NCBI GenBank assembly: GCA_947494035.1
Contig: CANLTN010000007.1
Location: forward strand, 124,001 to 188,000
Direction of reading: 5' to 3'
Length of the DNA stretch: 64,000 bases
Source of the DNA: Pseudovibrio sp947494035
GTDB lineage: Bacteria > Pseudomonadota > Alphaproteobacteria > Rhizobiales > Stappiaceae
A program made the translations under genes and the position numbers. This document shows, piece by piece, positions 1 through 8,916 of the stretch; within the stretch, counting starts at the first letter, position 1; each line of letters opens with the position of its first letter. The notes beneath the pieces were generated by a model that had not been told where the DNA came from, did not search any database, and saw only the letters and a program-made list of their open reading frames with translations.

Positions 1-2
1 GA

Positions 3-479
3 ACTGCGACCTCTCAGCTTCCGGAGTTTGCCCAGCAGTATCGACAGCGCATGGGCGGTGCCATTGATGCACTTGAGGCGGTGAAAGCTGACTTCGTGGC
101 GGATGCAGCTGCGACCAACAGGAGCGCTTCCGCCGCATTGGAGCATATGGGGCAGAATGCTGATGAATTCGTGCAGCTGCGCGGGGAAAGCATTGAACGG
201 TCGCTGGCGCGTCTTAAGGCGTTGCGAGCGCAGCAAGTGGCGATGGCGAGCGCTGCTGCGTTTGAACGGGTTTGGATCTTTGTAAAAGAGCCGGATGTCC
301 AGCTTTCCAAGGCGACCTGGGATGATTTTGAGCCAGCTGTGCCTGTGACTGCTGAAGGTGGTGTGCTGGCTGGGCTTGGTTTTGCCGCAGGGCTTTTTGC
401 TTTGCGGATGATCGGCCTTGCGGCACCTGTGAGGCGGCGGCGGAAGCGCCCGTCCAAGGCTATACCTGATGCACGTTGA
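3..479 (+). CDS. DUF2937 family protein, 3' part only
   Basis: The frame is open to the left edge of the window. Codons before the first in-window ATG (51) encode SQLPEFAQQYRQR, a stretch I associate with the start of DUF2937 proteins just after their N-terminal membrane helix, so the true start lies before base 1. The visible part is a helical, charged region followed by one hydrophobic segment (about residues 107-125 counted from the ATG at 51) and a very basic tail rich in Arg and Lys. This fits a small inner-membrane protein with two membrane helices and a periplasmic loop. Its function is unknown. No operon partner is visible; the next gene starts 121 bases downstream. Confidence 0.7.
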   Translation, partial: TATSQLPEFAQQYRQRMGGAIDALEAVKADFVADAAATNRSASAALEHMGQNADEFVQLRGESIERSLARLKALRAQQVAMASAAAFERVWIFVKEPDVQLSKATWDDFEPAVPVTAEGGVLAGLGFAAGLFALRMIGLAAPVRRRRKRPSKAIPDAR

Positions 480-600
480 TGGCGACCATACAAAGCAGGT
501 TGCTGTTTAGTCAGGTTTGCTGCGCTACTTTCGTCTTTGTTTTTGCGTATCTCCGGAGCTCGTAGGCACTTTTCGATATCCGCTGTTAGAGGTTTGACCG

Positions 601-1542
601 ATGGATTCCATCACACGAATTAGATGTTTTTTGCAGGTGGTAGAAAGCGGTGGCTTTTCGGCAGCGGCGCGGGATATGGGACGCTCCAAAGCGCTGATTT
701 CCAAGTATGTGAGCGAACTGGAAGATGAGCTGGGCGTGCGGTTGCTGAACCGGACTACCCGGCAGATTTCGCTGACGCAGGTTGGGGAAGCTTATTTCCG
801 TGAAGCGGGTGAGCTGTTGCAGCGGTTCGACGACCTGAAGGATGCCGTGCAGCAGGATCATCGGGAAGTGCGTGGCCGGTTGCGGCTCAGTGCACCGCGC
901 TCGTTCTCAGAAGCGACGCTCAGCAAGGTGCTTGCTTCGTTCCTGCAAAACCATCCACGGGTTGAGCTGGATATCGAGATGGAAGACCGCTTCGTCGATA
1001 TTGTCGAGGAGGGGTATGATGTTGCCATTCGTGTGGCCGAGCTTGAAGATTCCAGCCTGATTGCGCGGAAAATCCGTGATGTGCGGGTGATTATTTGTGC
1101 GTCCCCTGCGTACTGGGAAACGCATGGCATGCCTGAAAGGCCTAGTGAACTGGCCCATATGCCCTGCATCGTTGACACCAACTACAAGCACAAAACCAAC
1201 TGGATGTTTCTGGAAAACGGTGAGCGGTCTTCTGTATCCGTTAAAGGTCCCATGCAGGTGAACAGCGCCAAGACGGCGGTGGCTGCTGCGTCGGCTGGGC
1301 TTGGCGTGGTGCGGCTGCCGATCTTTTATGTGCTGGATGAGTTGATGGACGGGACGCTGGTTCCGGCACTGGAAGAGTTTGAAGTGCCGGGGCCTGCGAT
1401 GTATGCGGTCTACCCGCATCGCAGGCACCTTTCGGCGAAGGTTAGGGCTTTTGTAGACTACATGGTCGACTGGCATAAGAAACTGGAGCAGCAGGGTGAC
1501 TGCCCCAATATGCTTAAAGGGCCGGAGCCGAAGACCACTTAG
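601..1542 (+). CDS. LysR-family transcriptional regulator
   Basis: This is a 313-aa protein with the classical LysR layout. An N-terminal winged helix-turn-helix (about residues 1-60, with SGGFSAAARDMGRSKALISK and then LGVRLLNRTTRQISLT) is followed by a linker helix and a periplasmic-binding-protein-like effector domain (about 90-295). The length is normal for the family. It belongs to the large group whose effectors cannot be told from sequence. It is convergent with the amino-acid dehydrogenase downstream and separated from it only by a palindromic repeat, so that gene is not an obvious divergent target. The TAG stop overlaps the first bases of that repeat. Confidence 0.93.
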   Translation: MDSITRIRCFLQVVESGGFSAAARDMGRSKALISKYVSELEDELGVRLLNRTTRQISLTQVGEAYFREAGELLQRFDDLKDAVQQDHREVRGRLRLSAPRSFSEATLSKVLASFLQNHPRVELDIEMEDRFVDIVEEGYDVAIRVAELEDSSLIARKIRDVRVIICASPAYWETHGMPERPSELAHMPCIVDTNYKHKTNWMFLENGERSSVSVKGPMQVNSAKTAVAAASAGLGVVRLPIFYVLDELMDGTLVPALEEFEVPGPAMYAVYPHRRHLSAKVRAFVDYMVDWHKKLEQQGDCPNMLKGPEPKTT

Positions 1543-1645
1543 AGCATGTCGCGTTCATATGGATTCACGCAGTAAGCTCTAAGAGTTTATTTTCATGCGC
1601 ATTCTTCTCCGAAAACCGGGCCCACTTTTCGGGAATACGCTCTAG
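1541..1645. repeat. Rhizobial-type palindromic intergenic repeat (AGAGC...GCTCT)
   Basis: The element begins AGAGCATGTCGC and ends with the inverse, ATACGCTCT. Inside it carries CCGAAAACCGGGCCCACTTT and TTCGGGAATACGCTCT, which resemble the repetitive element seen many times in Hyphomicrobiales genomes (in reverse complement AGAGC, then CCCGAAAAGTG, then CGGTTTTCGG). It fills the whole gap between the convergent LysR and dehydrogenase genes. Its two ends contribute to the TAG stop codons of both genes. Confidence 0.7.
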
Positions 1646-2730
1646 GCTGAATAGTGCTGGTGTTGAAAGCGCTCTTCAGCCAATTCATCTGCGATGAGGT
1701 TGGTTGGGCGGTTCTCGGCAGCAGCTCTTTCAAAGATCTGGGTCAGTGTGTTGCCAATGGCGAGGGTTTTCTGGCGCACGACACTGTCTGATATGCCCGG
1801 CTCTCCCAAAGCGACCGAGATCACGCCGCCTGCGTTGATGGCATAATCGGGTGCGTAAAGGATGCCCCGTTTCATGAGAGCAGTACCGTCTTCCGGTGTT
1901 TCCAGCTGGTTGTTTGCAGCGCCAGCCACAATTGCCACTTTCAGCTGCGGAATTGTCTCGGCGTTGAGACCTCCACCCAATGCGCATGGCGCAAAGATGT
2001 CGGCTTTGACCAGATGGGCTTCATCCGGAGATACGCTTGCTGCACCGAGCTCTTCGACGGCGCGGGTAACGGCCGGATCGTAGATGTCTGAGACGATGAG
2101 GTTTGCACCGGCTTCATGGAGCTGGCGGGCGACGTCGTATCCCACATGGCCCAAGCCCTTCAGAGATACGGTGAGGCCTTTGAGGTCATCTGATCCGAAC
2201 TTGTGCTTGGCTGCGGCTTTGATGCCGACGAAGGTTCCCAGTGCCGTGTATGGAGATGGATCGCCAAAGCCTGTTGCTTCTGTTCCACGAGCGTACTGGG
2301 TTTCGCTGCCAATGATTTCCATATCATCAGAACTGATGCCCACGTCTTCTGCAGTGATGTAGTTGCCTGCCAGACGATTGATGTGCCGGCCAAAAGCTTT
2401 GAGAAGCTCGGGGGTCTTATCTGTGCGGGGATTTGCGATGATGACTGACTTTCCTCCTCCCAAAGCAAGGTCAGCCAATGCGTTTTTGTAGGTCATGCCT
2501 TTTGAAAGGCGGAGCACGTCTGTGAGTGCTTCATTTGCGCTTGCATAATTCCACATGCGACATCCGCCGAGGCTCGGACCGCGATTGGTATTATGAACCG
2601 CGATAATCGCTTTCAGGCCCGTTTCGTTGTCTGTTGCAAAAACAATTTGCTCGTGACCAGCGAATTCTGGATGATCCAATGGGGTCATGTAGGTATCTAT
2701 CGTTATTTTGTTATGCAATGGCACGTTCAT
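1642..2730 (-). CDS. Leu/Phe/Val-type NAD-dependent amino-acid dehydrogenase
   Basis: This 362-aa protein belongs to the Glu/Leu/Phe/Val dehydrogenase superfamily and would oxidatively deaminate a branched-chain or aromatic amino acid to its 2-keto acid with NAD+. The N-terminal catalytic domain holds the substrate-binding lysine in GMTYKNA (about Lys82) and the catalytic lysine in LGGGKSVI (about Lys94). The C-terminal Rossmann domain has SLKGLGHVGYDVA. The length fits leucine/valine dehydrogenases rather than the longer glutamate enzymes. The start is supported by GGGAGG just upstream on the minus strand. Which amino acid is used cannot be decided from sequence. It may feed the keto-acid-type TRAP transporter nearby, but that is only inference. 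Confidence 0.88.
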   Translation of the reverse strand: MNVPLHNKITIDTYMTPLDHPEFAGHEQIVFATDNETGLKAIIAVHNTNRGPSLGGCRMWNYASANEALTDVLRLSKGMTYKNALADLALGGGKSVIIANPRTDKTPELLKAFGRHINRLAGNYITAEDVGISSDDMEIIGSETQYARGTEATGFGDPSPYTALGTFVGIKAAAKHKFGSDDLKGLTVSLKGLGHVGYDVARQLHEAGANLIVSDIYDPAVTRAVEELGAASVSPDEAHLVKADIFAPCALGGGLNAETIPQLKVAIVAGAANNQLETPEDGTALMKRGILYAPDYAINAGGVISVALGEPGISDSVVRQKTLAIGNTLTQIFERAAAENRPTNLIADELAEERFQHQHYSA

Positions 2731-2829
2731 TCAGCCCTCCCAAACGAAATTGAACAAGAAGCGTTGCAGGGATTTTGGTTTATTCCCAATGCAATATCAG
2801 GTTTATTTCGTAGGTACAGGCCATCTTAT

Positions 2830-2846
2830 TCGGAATAATTATCCGA
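2830..2846. promoter_or_regulatory. Imperfect inverted repeat in the divergent promoter region
   Basis: TCGGAATAATTATCCGA is a near-perfect 17-bp dyad lying about 100 bases before the dehydrogenase start and 115 bases before the metal exporter start. It is a candidate operator for either gene. No regulator can be named. Confidence 0.25.
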
Positions 2847-2960
2847 GTGTTTCTGAATTTCGGAAAAAACGTATCTTGCGATCCTAAAAAAACGGGTCTT
2901 GAATTCGCCGTTCTTTTATTACACTTGTTTCGTCGAATTCTCGCATATTGTTAAGGTGCC

Positions 2961-4820
2961 ATGTCTTACAAGCTCCTACGGTATCTAGCCGCATTTTTTA
3001 TGGTTCTGGCATTCGTACTGCCTTCTCATCAGGTTATGGCGCATCCTCATATGTTTGTGGAGGCGCGTGCTGAGTTGGTATTTGATGATGACGGATACCT
3101 GACGCATATCCGACATAGATGGTTGTTTGATGATCTATATACAGCCTATGCGACACAGGGGCTGGACACCAACAGGAACGGAATTCTGGAGGAAAGCGAG
3201 CTTGCAGTGCTTGCTGAAAGCAATCTTCAAGGGCTTAAAGATTATGGCTACTTTACCTTCGGAGATGACAGCCAAATAGAGATAGATTTTTCTGCGCCGT
3301 TAGAGTCTTCCATGAGGATGGTACAGGTCGACTTAGATGACTATTGGCTGATTAGTGATGAGGACCGTCAGGCGATCGCCGAGGACATTGCAGCCGGACG
3401 AAGCAAACCGGTCACTGGTCCTGTATCTCTGGTTGAGTTTAATTTTACTCTACCGCTAAAAGAGAAGGTCAAGGCTGACAAGCCGATCACACTGGATGTT
3501 TATGATCCCACATACTACATCGATTTTAAGTGGGACAAGATGGGGGTGGCGGTGACACTGGACAATGCCCCCGGGAACTGCTCGATTCATCTGGTACATC
3601 CACCAGAACTAAACGGGCAGATTGCAGCGCAGTTGGCAACAATTGACGCTGACAAACGCGATATTCCCGATGAGCTGCGCAATTACACCGAGACGCTCGT
3701 CAATCAGGTGGTTCTGACTTGTGATGAGGTCGCGTCGGGCGCTGCGTCCGGCGGGACTGGTCGTAACACCGGCAGTACAAAGTTTGTCTACGAGATCTCT
3801 CCTGAGGCTTCAGTTGAAAGCCCGCCTCAATCTGCTGAGCAGGCCGTTTTGGGACTTGCGCAGGGCGGTGCTCCTATGTCTCTGTCTTCCATCACCGTGC
3901 CTGAAAACATCGCAAGGACTGATGTTCGCAGCCCAAGTATGAATATTATCCAACAGGGTATGACAAGCCTTGCCCAGCTGCAGAACGAGTTCTACCTCAA
4001 GCTTACAAATGCACTGAGGAATTTCCGAAATAATCCGTCTGCGGGCTGGCTTCTTATGTTGCTCAGCTTTGCTTATGGCGTGTTCCACGCGGCCGGGCCG
4101 GGTCATGGTAAGGCGATAATCTCCTCCTATGTGATTGCGGATGACCAGACACTGAAGAAAGGCATTGTGCTGTCCTTTGCGTCTGCGCTAGCGCAGGCTA
4201 TGACTGCAATTGTCTTGGTTGGTGGTGCCGGTGTCCTGTTGCGCCTGACCAGTGTGGCGATCAGTTCGACAGCGCGCTGGTTTGAGCTTGGCTCCTATAC
4301 ACTTGTCTCCCTGCTTGGATTATATCTGGTCTGGCAGCGCGTTCTGAAACCGTGGTTTATGAGTAAACCTGCCTCAAACTGTGGTCATTACCATGCAGGG
4401 CACAAAGAACACGGCGGATCCTGTTCCAGTTGTGGACATGCACATGCACCAGACCCGAGGATGGTTGAAGACAGTGCGATGACACTAACTAGCATCTGGT
4501 CCATTATTCTGGCTGTTGGACTGCGTCCGTGTACGGGAGCCTTGGTTGTTCTGGCCTTTGCCTTTTCGCAGGGCATGGTGTGGGCCGGTGTGGCGTCTAC
4601 ACTGGTGATGGCGCTGGGGACGGGCATCACGGTTTCCATTTTGGCAAGCCTTGCTGTGCTTTCACGCGATGTGGCCTTGCGGATCTGGGGTGCTGAAAGC
4701 TTGGCAGGTACGCGTATCCTGCGTGGTTTTGAGGTGGCTGGTGCTGTTACCATCTTGCTCATGGGCACATTGATGCTGGTGGCTGCGCTTAACGGCGGTG
4801 GTGCTGCGGCTCTGTACTAG
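2961..4820 (+). CDS. DUF1007-NicO fusion, nickel/cobalt-type metal exporter
   Basis: One 619-aa protein joins two parts that are usually separate neighbouring genes. After a signal peptide comes a DUF1007 periplasmic domain (about residues 27-250), starting HPHMFVEARAEL and containing an EF-hand-like DTNRNGILEESEL loop. A low-complexity linker (about 255-335) leads to a NicO/RcnA-type membrane domain (about 350-619) with the signature FHAAGPGHGKA, a cytoplasmic His/Cys-rich loop (CGHYHAGHKEH, then SSCGHAHAPD), and GLRPCTGAL. The family exports Ni2+ or Co2+, and in some members other cations. No nickel enzyme genes are nearby, so detoxification is more likely than supply. The actual metal is not determinable. 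Confidence 0.85.
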   Translation: MSYKLLRYLAAFFMVLAFVLPSHQVMAHPHMFVEARAELVFDDDGYLTHIRHRWLFDDLYTAYATQGLDTNRNGILEESELAVLAESNLQGLKDYGYFTFGDDSQIEIDFSAPLESSMRMVQVDLDDYWLISDEDRQAIAEDIAAGRSKPVTGPVSLVEFNFTLPLKEKVKADKPITLDVYDPTYYIDFKWDKMGVAVTLDNAPGNCSIHLVHPPELNGQIAAQLATIDADKRDIPDELRNYTETLVNQVVLTCDEVASGAASGGTGRNTGSTKFVYEISPEASVESPPQSAEQAVLGLAQGGAPMSLSSITVPENIARTDVRSPSMNIIQQGMTSLAQLQNEFYLKLTNALRNFRNNPSAGWLLMLLSFAYGVFHAAGPGHGKAIISSYVIADDQTLKKGIVLSFASALAQAMTAIVLVGGAGVLLRLTSVAISSTARWFELGSYTLVSLLGLYLVWQRVLKPWFMSKPASNCGHYHAGHKEHGGSCSSCGHAHAPDPRMVEDSAMTLTSIWSIILAVGLRPCTGALVVLAFAFSQGMVWAGVASTLVMALGTGITVSILASLAVLSRDVALRIWGAESLAGTRILRGFEVAGAVTILLMGTLMLVAALNGGGAAALY

Positions 4821-5523
4821 ATTCGTTCAACTCGGGAGTGGGCTGAATGAAAAGTGCATGTAAGAATTGCTCCCAAACCCTCTCAAGAGCCTGATCTGGA
4901 GAAAAGTGCGCGATATCGTTAACGGGTGAAATTTAGCGATACTACACCCGTTATGCTGGCCTCGTTGCAGGTCGCTGTATCCTCGTAGAAAATGTTGCGA
5001 CTACATTGAGAAAATCACCAGTATGGGGTCTTGCTGCGGTGCCCATTTGGGGTGATTTGGCGCTTCTATGCGTAAACGTGTAGACTGTAAGAAATCTAGA
5101 TTCAATTATACCTAAAATGTTGCAATACCAAGAATACACTGGGTTTTTCTTTGTGTTGCTTAGGGGGTTCTTGCTGACCTTGCAGGCTTCTCTCCTATAA
5201 TATTGCGCAGTTCTTGGTGGTGAAATAAATAGTTACAATCGCGGCATTTCGGGATCGATTGTTAGCCTTGTTGATGGCTGTTTCCTACAAAAATTACGTT
5301 GACTACTTGGTGATTGATTTTGGTTGAAAACGTATTGATGAGGTGCGCTCAGTTGATCCAAGTATAGTTAATTTGTCGAATGCTCTGTAATTTTCCGTGT
5401 ATTTCCACTTAGAATTAGGGTTATAACAAATCGATCGTGTTCCGTAGAGACCTCGGAGGTAGAGGGAGATTTCTGCGGATACGTAGAGGGATTTAAAACA
5501 AGAAGCTTCTTGGAGGAGTTTTT
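4821..5523. other. 703-bp intergenic region with two hairpins, upstream of the TRAP operon
   Basis: I see no coding region here. Two structures stand out. One is a perfect 9-bp inverted repeat, TAACGGGTG (4920-4928) with CACCCGTTA (4945-4953), lacking a T-tract. The other is a nested stem in which AAATCACC (5012-5019) pairs with GGTGATTT (5051-5058) and encloses ATGGG/CCCAT (5023-5027, 5042-5046). The right end carries the TRAP promoter and leader. I recognise no known riboswitch. Confidence 0.4.
5499..5512. promoter_or_regulatory. 14-bp perfect palindrome touching the dctP ribosome-binding site
   Basis: CAAGAAGCTTCTTG is fully self-complementary and ends at the first G of the GGAGGAG ribosome-binding site, which lies 7 bases before the ATG at 5524. 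It could be an operator or a small hairpin affecting translation. Neither can be decided from sequence. Confidence 0.35.
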
Positions 5524-6612
5524 ATGGACCGTCGTAGTTTTCTGAAAAATGCTGGTTTAGCGGGCGCAACCGCAGGCGCTGCCACTCTTGCAGCTCCAGC
5601 TCTCGCATCTGGTAAGCGTGAATTGAAAATGGTCACCACCTGGCCGAAGAACTTTCCGGGTCTTGGTGTGGGCGCTCAACGCGTTGCTGACCGCATCACG
5701 GCTGCAAGTGAAGGTCAGCTGACTGTTAAGCTTTTCGCCGCTGGTGAACTCGTTCCTGCATTTGAGAGCTTCGACGCTGTCTCCAATGGTACAGCTGATA
5801 TGTACCATGGTGCTGAGTACTACTGGCTCGGCAAGCACAAGGCATTTGGTTTCTTCACCGCAGTCCCGAATGGTATGACTGCTGCTGAACTGGAAGCATG
5901 GATGCACTTCGGTGGCGGCCAGCAGCTTTGGGACGAGCTGTCTGCTGAGTTTAACGTCAAATCCTTCCTGGCTGGTAACACTGGCCTTCAGGCTGGTGGC
6001 TGGTTCAACAAAGAGATTAACTCTCTTGAGGACCTTAAAGGTCTGAAGATGCGTATGCCTGGTCTGGGTGGTGAAGTGCTTCGCCGTCTGGGTGCATCTG
6101 CTGTTGCACTGCCTGGCTCCGAGATCTTCCCTGCATTGCAGTCCGGCGCGATCGACGCGACCGAGTGGGTTGGTGCATGGAATGACATGGCATTCGGTTT
6201 CTACAAAGTTTCGAAGTACTACTACACCAAAGGCTTCCATGAGCCAGGTGCAGGCCTGTCTCTGGGAATGAACAAAGGCGTTTGGGAGAGCTTTACACCA
6301 GGTCAGCAGGAACTGATCAGTTCTGTATGTATGGCAGAGAACAATTACATGTTCGCTGAATATAACTATAAGAACGGTGCAGCTCTTGAGACACTTTTAA
6401 CAAAGCACAACGTTCAGGTTCGTGATTTTTCTGACGATGTGTTTGACGCAATCGGCCGCAAGTCGGAAGAAGTTGTGGCTGAAGTGGCGGAAACAGATGA
6501 TCTTTCTAAGCGCATCTATGAAAGCTACCTGAAGTCTCGTAAGGAGACCTCTGCTTGGTCCAGCATTGCGGAACGTAACTTCCTGACAGCGCGTGATCGC
6601 ATCTTGGGCTAA
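5524..6612 (+). CDS. dctP: TRAP transporter solute-binding protein (DctP family, TakP-like)
   Basis: This 362-aa periplasmic binding protein begins with a Tat-type leader: MDRRSFLKNAG, then an Ala/Gly-rich core and an APALASG cleavage region. Folded export through Tat is seen in many keto-acid-binding TRAP proteins. The mature sequence has WPKNFPGLGVGAQRVADRI, LKGLKMRMPGLGGEVLRRLG with the conserved arginine that binds the substrate carboxylate, and ALQSGAIDATEWVGAWND, which resembles the Rhodobacter TakP group. The ligand is therefore probably a 2-oxo acid or a similar monocarboxylate; this is family inference. It heads an operon with dctQ and dctM, separated from them by an internal hairpin. 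Confidence 0.9.
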   Translation: MDRRSFLKNAGLAGATAGAATLAAPALASGKRELKMVTTWPKNFPGLGVGAQRVADRITAASEGQLTVKLFAAGELVPAFESFDAVSNGTADMYHGAEYYWLGKHKAFGFFTAVPNGMTAAELEAWMHFGGGQQLWDELSAEFNVKSFLAGNTGLQAGGWFNKEINSLEDLKGLKMRMPGLGGEVLRRLGASAVALPGSEIFPALQSGAIDATEWVGAWNDMAFGFYKVSKYYYTKGFHEPGAGLSLGMNKGVWESFTPGQQELISSVCMAENNYMFAEYNYKNGAALETLLTKHNVQVRDFSDDVFDAIGRKSEEVVAEVAETDDLSKRIYESYLKSRKETSAWSSIAERNFLTARDRILG

Positions 6613-6630
6613 TTTCTATTCTAACGTACG

Positions 6631-6660
6631 AGCTCTCCGCACCCGTTGCGGGGAGCTTTT
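6631..6660 (+). terminator. Intra-operon terminator/attenuator between dctP and dctQ
   Basis: AGCTCTCCGCA (6631-6641) pairs over 11 bp with TGCGGGGAGCT (6647-6657), with one G-U pair, around a CCCGT loop and is followed by TTTTCTTTC. Partial termination here would give more binding protein than permease, a common arrangement in such operons. Confidence 0.75.
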
Positions 6661-6740
6661 CTTTCATACTTCTACCCCCGGCCTTTGGGGCCCAATAACG
6701 ATCCTAGAGGCTTGGCTTAGATCAAGACAAAGAGGCGGGC

Positions 6741-7274
6741 ATGCGCGCCCTTATGAACCTGATTAACTCAGTCAATGGCGGGATCGGCAAAAGCTGCGCC
6801 TGGCTGTCTTTGGGCATTGTGCTTGTCCAGTTTACAGTGGTGGTGATGAGATACGTTTTCGGTCTCGGCTCCATTTGGATGCAAGAATCCATCACCTACA
6901 TGCACGGTTTCCTGTTTATGTTGGCTGCTGCCTATACGCTTAGCGTGGATGGGCATGTGCGGGTCGACATATTCTACCGTGATGCACGTCCCCGCTTCAA
7001 AGCAATGGTTGATCTGTTCGGTTCGGTCGCCTTCCTTCTTCCTATGTGTGCCGTGATTGTCTATTGGTCCTGGGGCTATGTGGCCAGCTCATGGGCAATC
7101 TTGGAAGGGTCCCAGGAAGCATCGGGTATTCAGGGGCGTTATCTCCTGAAGAGCGCAATCATTGCCTTTGCTGTTCTTGTTGCCCTGCAAGGGCTTGCTA
7201 TTATTATTCGATGCATTCTTGCCCTTGGCGGTGACAAGAAGGCACTCGACTCTTTCCGACAGATCCAGGAGTAA
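6741..7274 (+). CDS. dctQ: TRAP transporter small permease (DctQ)
   Basis: This 177-aa membrane protein has four predicted membrane segments (about residues 15-40, 50-70, 95-118, 138-160), the expected topology for DctQ. It contains the family-typical stretches WMQESITYMHGFLFMLAAAY and HVRVDIFY. It forms a complex with DctM and couples to a Na+ gradient in characterised TRAP systems. An in-frame ATG four codons later (6753) is an alternative start. The stop lies 6 bases before dctM, which points to cotranscription. Confidence 0.9.
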   Translation: MRALMNLINSVNGGIGKSCAWLSLGIVLVQFTVVVMRYVFGLGSIWMQESITYMHGFLFMLAAAYTLSVDGHVRVDIFYRDARPRFKAMVDLFGSVAFLLPMCAVIVYWSWGYVASSWAILEGSQEASGIQGRYLLKSAIIAFAVLVALQGLAIIIRCILALGGDKKALDSFRQIQE

Positions 7275-7280
7275 ACGGAG

Positions 7281-8861
7281 ATGGATGGACTTCTTCATAC
7301 TCTTGATATCTTGATGTTCGCGGTTGCCTGCGTCTTCTTGCTTCTAGGCTTTCCTGTTGCATTTACGCTTGCCGGTGTCGCACTAATTTTCGCTCTGATT
7401 GCAACGTTCCTTGGTGGTAGCGTTACGCTCGGCGCGATTCCGAGCCGTATTTTCGGCACGATGTCTAACGAAACCCTGATTGCTGTTCCGCTCTTCATCT
7501 TCATGGGGGTGATGCTGGAACGCTCTAAGGTTGCTGAAGAGCTGCTTGAAACCATGGGTCGCCTGTTTGGGCGGATGCCGGGTGGTCTGGGGCTTTCCGT
7601 TACGATTGTGGGGGCTTTGCTGGCTGCTTCGACCGGTATTGTTGGTGCCACAGTGGTAACCATGGGGCTTTTGTCTCTGCCGACCATGTTGCGTAATGGT
7701 TATAGCCCGCGACTTGCCTGTGGTTCAATCGCTGCGTCTGGCACGTTGGGGCAGATTATTCCGCCTTCCATCGTACTTGTGTTCCTTGCTGACCAGCTTT
7801 CTAACGGCTACCAGATCGCACAGCGCGAGATGGGGAATTTCGCGCCAGAGCCCTTCTCTGTAGGGGATTTGTTTGCAGGTGCGCTTCTTCCAGGTCTTGC
7901 ACTTGTTGGCATGTACATTGTGTACCAGCTGTTTGTTGCGTTCACACAGCCGCACAAAGCGCCGCCAATGCGCGATGACGGGTCAGCAGCACCATCCTTT
8001 AGCCAGATCATGCATGCACTGGTTCCTCCAATTGCGCTTATCATTGCAGTGCTGGGCTCCATTCTGTTCGGTATTGCTACGCCGACTGAAGCAGCTGCCG
8101 TTGGCGCTGTGGGTGCGTTGTTGCTTGCTGGTTATCGCGTGAACCAGAACAAGCCGTGGCCGGTGTACATGGCGGTGCTTTCGCTCGTTGTTGTACTGGT
8201 TCTCACGTCGTTCATGGATCTGCGCGTTGCACGTAACGTGATTCCGACTGGTGATATGGTAGGTATCTGGGTTGCGGGTCTTGCCTGCGCTGTGCTTGCC
8301 TATGGAGTGCTGGTGTGTTTGTACCGCGTGTTTGCCGGTAATGTGCTGGTGCCTGTGATGCAGTCCACCACACAGATCACCTGTATGGTGTTTGTGATCC
8401 TGATCGGTGCAACGTTCTTCTCCCTGATCTTCCGTGATCTTGGGGGTGAAGAGCTGGTGCGTGAAGCGCTGACCGGTCTGCCGGGTGGTGCGTTGGGTGC
8501 TATTATTGCCGTTATGGTCGTTATGTTCGTGCTCGGCTTCTTCCTCGATTTCCTTGAGATCGTGTTCGTGGTCGTGCCACTTGTTGCGCCAATTCTGCTG
8601 CAGCTGGAGATGCCCAATGGTGAGCCAATGAGCCCGGCCTGGCTGGGTGTGATGATGGCTGTGAACCTGCAGACATCGTTCCTGACGCCTCCGTTTGGCT
8701 TTGCGCTGTTCTACCTGCGCGGTGTTGCTCCGCCGTCTGTGAAGACCTCAGATATCTACCTCGGCATTATCCCGTTTGTTCTCATTCAGGTGCTGATGCT
8801 GGTGATCCTGTGGTACCTGCCAGATCTGGCAACATGGCTGCCGAAAGTCATCTACGGCTAA
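7281..8861 (+). CDS. dctM: TRAP transporter large permease (DctM)
   Basis: This 526-aa polytopic protein is the transport-channel subunit of the TRAP system. It has the repeated hydrophobic architecture of the ion-transporter superfamily, with signatures such as IGATFFSLIFRDLGG, GFFLDFLEIVFVVVPL and NLQTSFLTPPFGFALFYL. At 526 residues it is longer than the usual 430-aa DctM. The extra residues lie in a central insertion (about 220-350) that adds hydrophobic segments, as seen in the long DctM class that goes with TakP/mannitol-type binding proteins. It closes the operon and is followed by a strong terminator. Confidence 0.92.
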   Translation: MDGLLHTLDILMFAVACVFLLLGFPVAFTLAGVALIFALIATFLGGSVTLGAIPSRIFGTMSNETLIAVPLFIFMGVMLERSKVAEELLETMGRLFGRMPGGLGLSVTIVGALLAASTGIVGATVVTMGLLSLPTMLRNGYSPRLACGSIAASGTLGQIIPPSIVLVFLADQLSNGYQIAQREMGNFAPEPFSVGDLFAGALLPGLALVGMYIVYQLFVAFTQPHKAPPMRDDGSAAPSFSQIMHALVPPIALIIAVLGSILFGIATPTEAAAVGAVGALLLAGYRVNQNKPWPVYMAVLSLVVVLVLTSFMDLRVARNVIPTGDMVGIWVAGLACAVLAYGVLVCLYRVFAGNVLVPVMQSTTQITCMVFVILIGATFFSLIFRDLGGEELVREALTGLPGGALGAIIAVMVVMFVLGFFLDFLEIVFVVVPLVAPILLQLEMPNGEPMSPAWLGVMMAVNLQTSFLTPPFGFALFYLRGVAPPSVKTSDIYLGIIPFVLIQVLMLVILWYLPDLATWLPKVIYG

Positions 8862-8886
8862 AGGTAGTAATCGATTAGTATTAGTA

Positions 8887-8916
8887 AGGGGCGCGAGTAT
8901 TCGCGCCCCTTTTTTG
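8887..8916 (+). terminator. Rho-independent terminator after dctM
   Basis: AGGGGCGCGA (8887-8896) pairs perfectly with TCGCGCCCCT (8901-8910) around a GTAT loop and is followed by a run of T. Confidence 0.92.
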
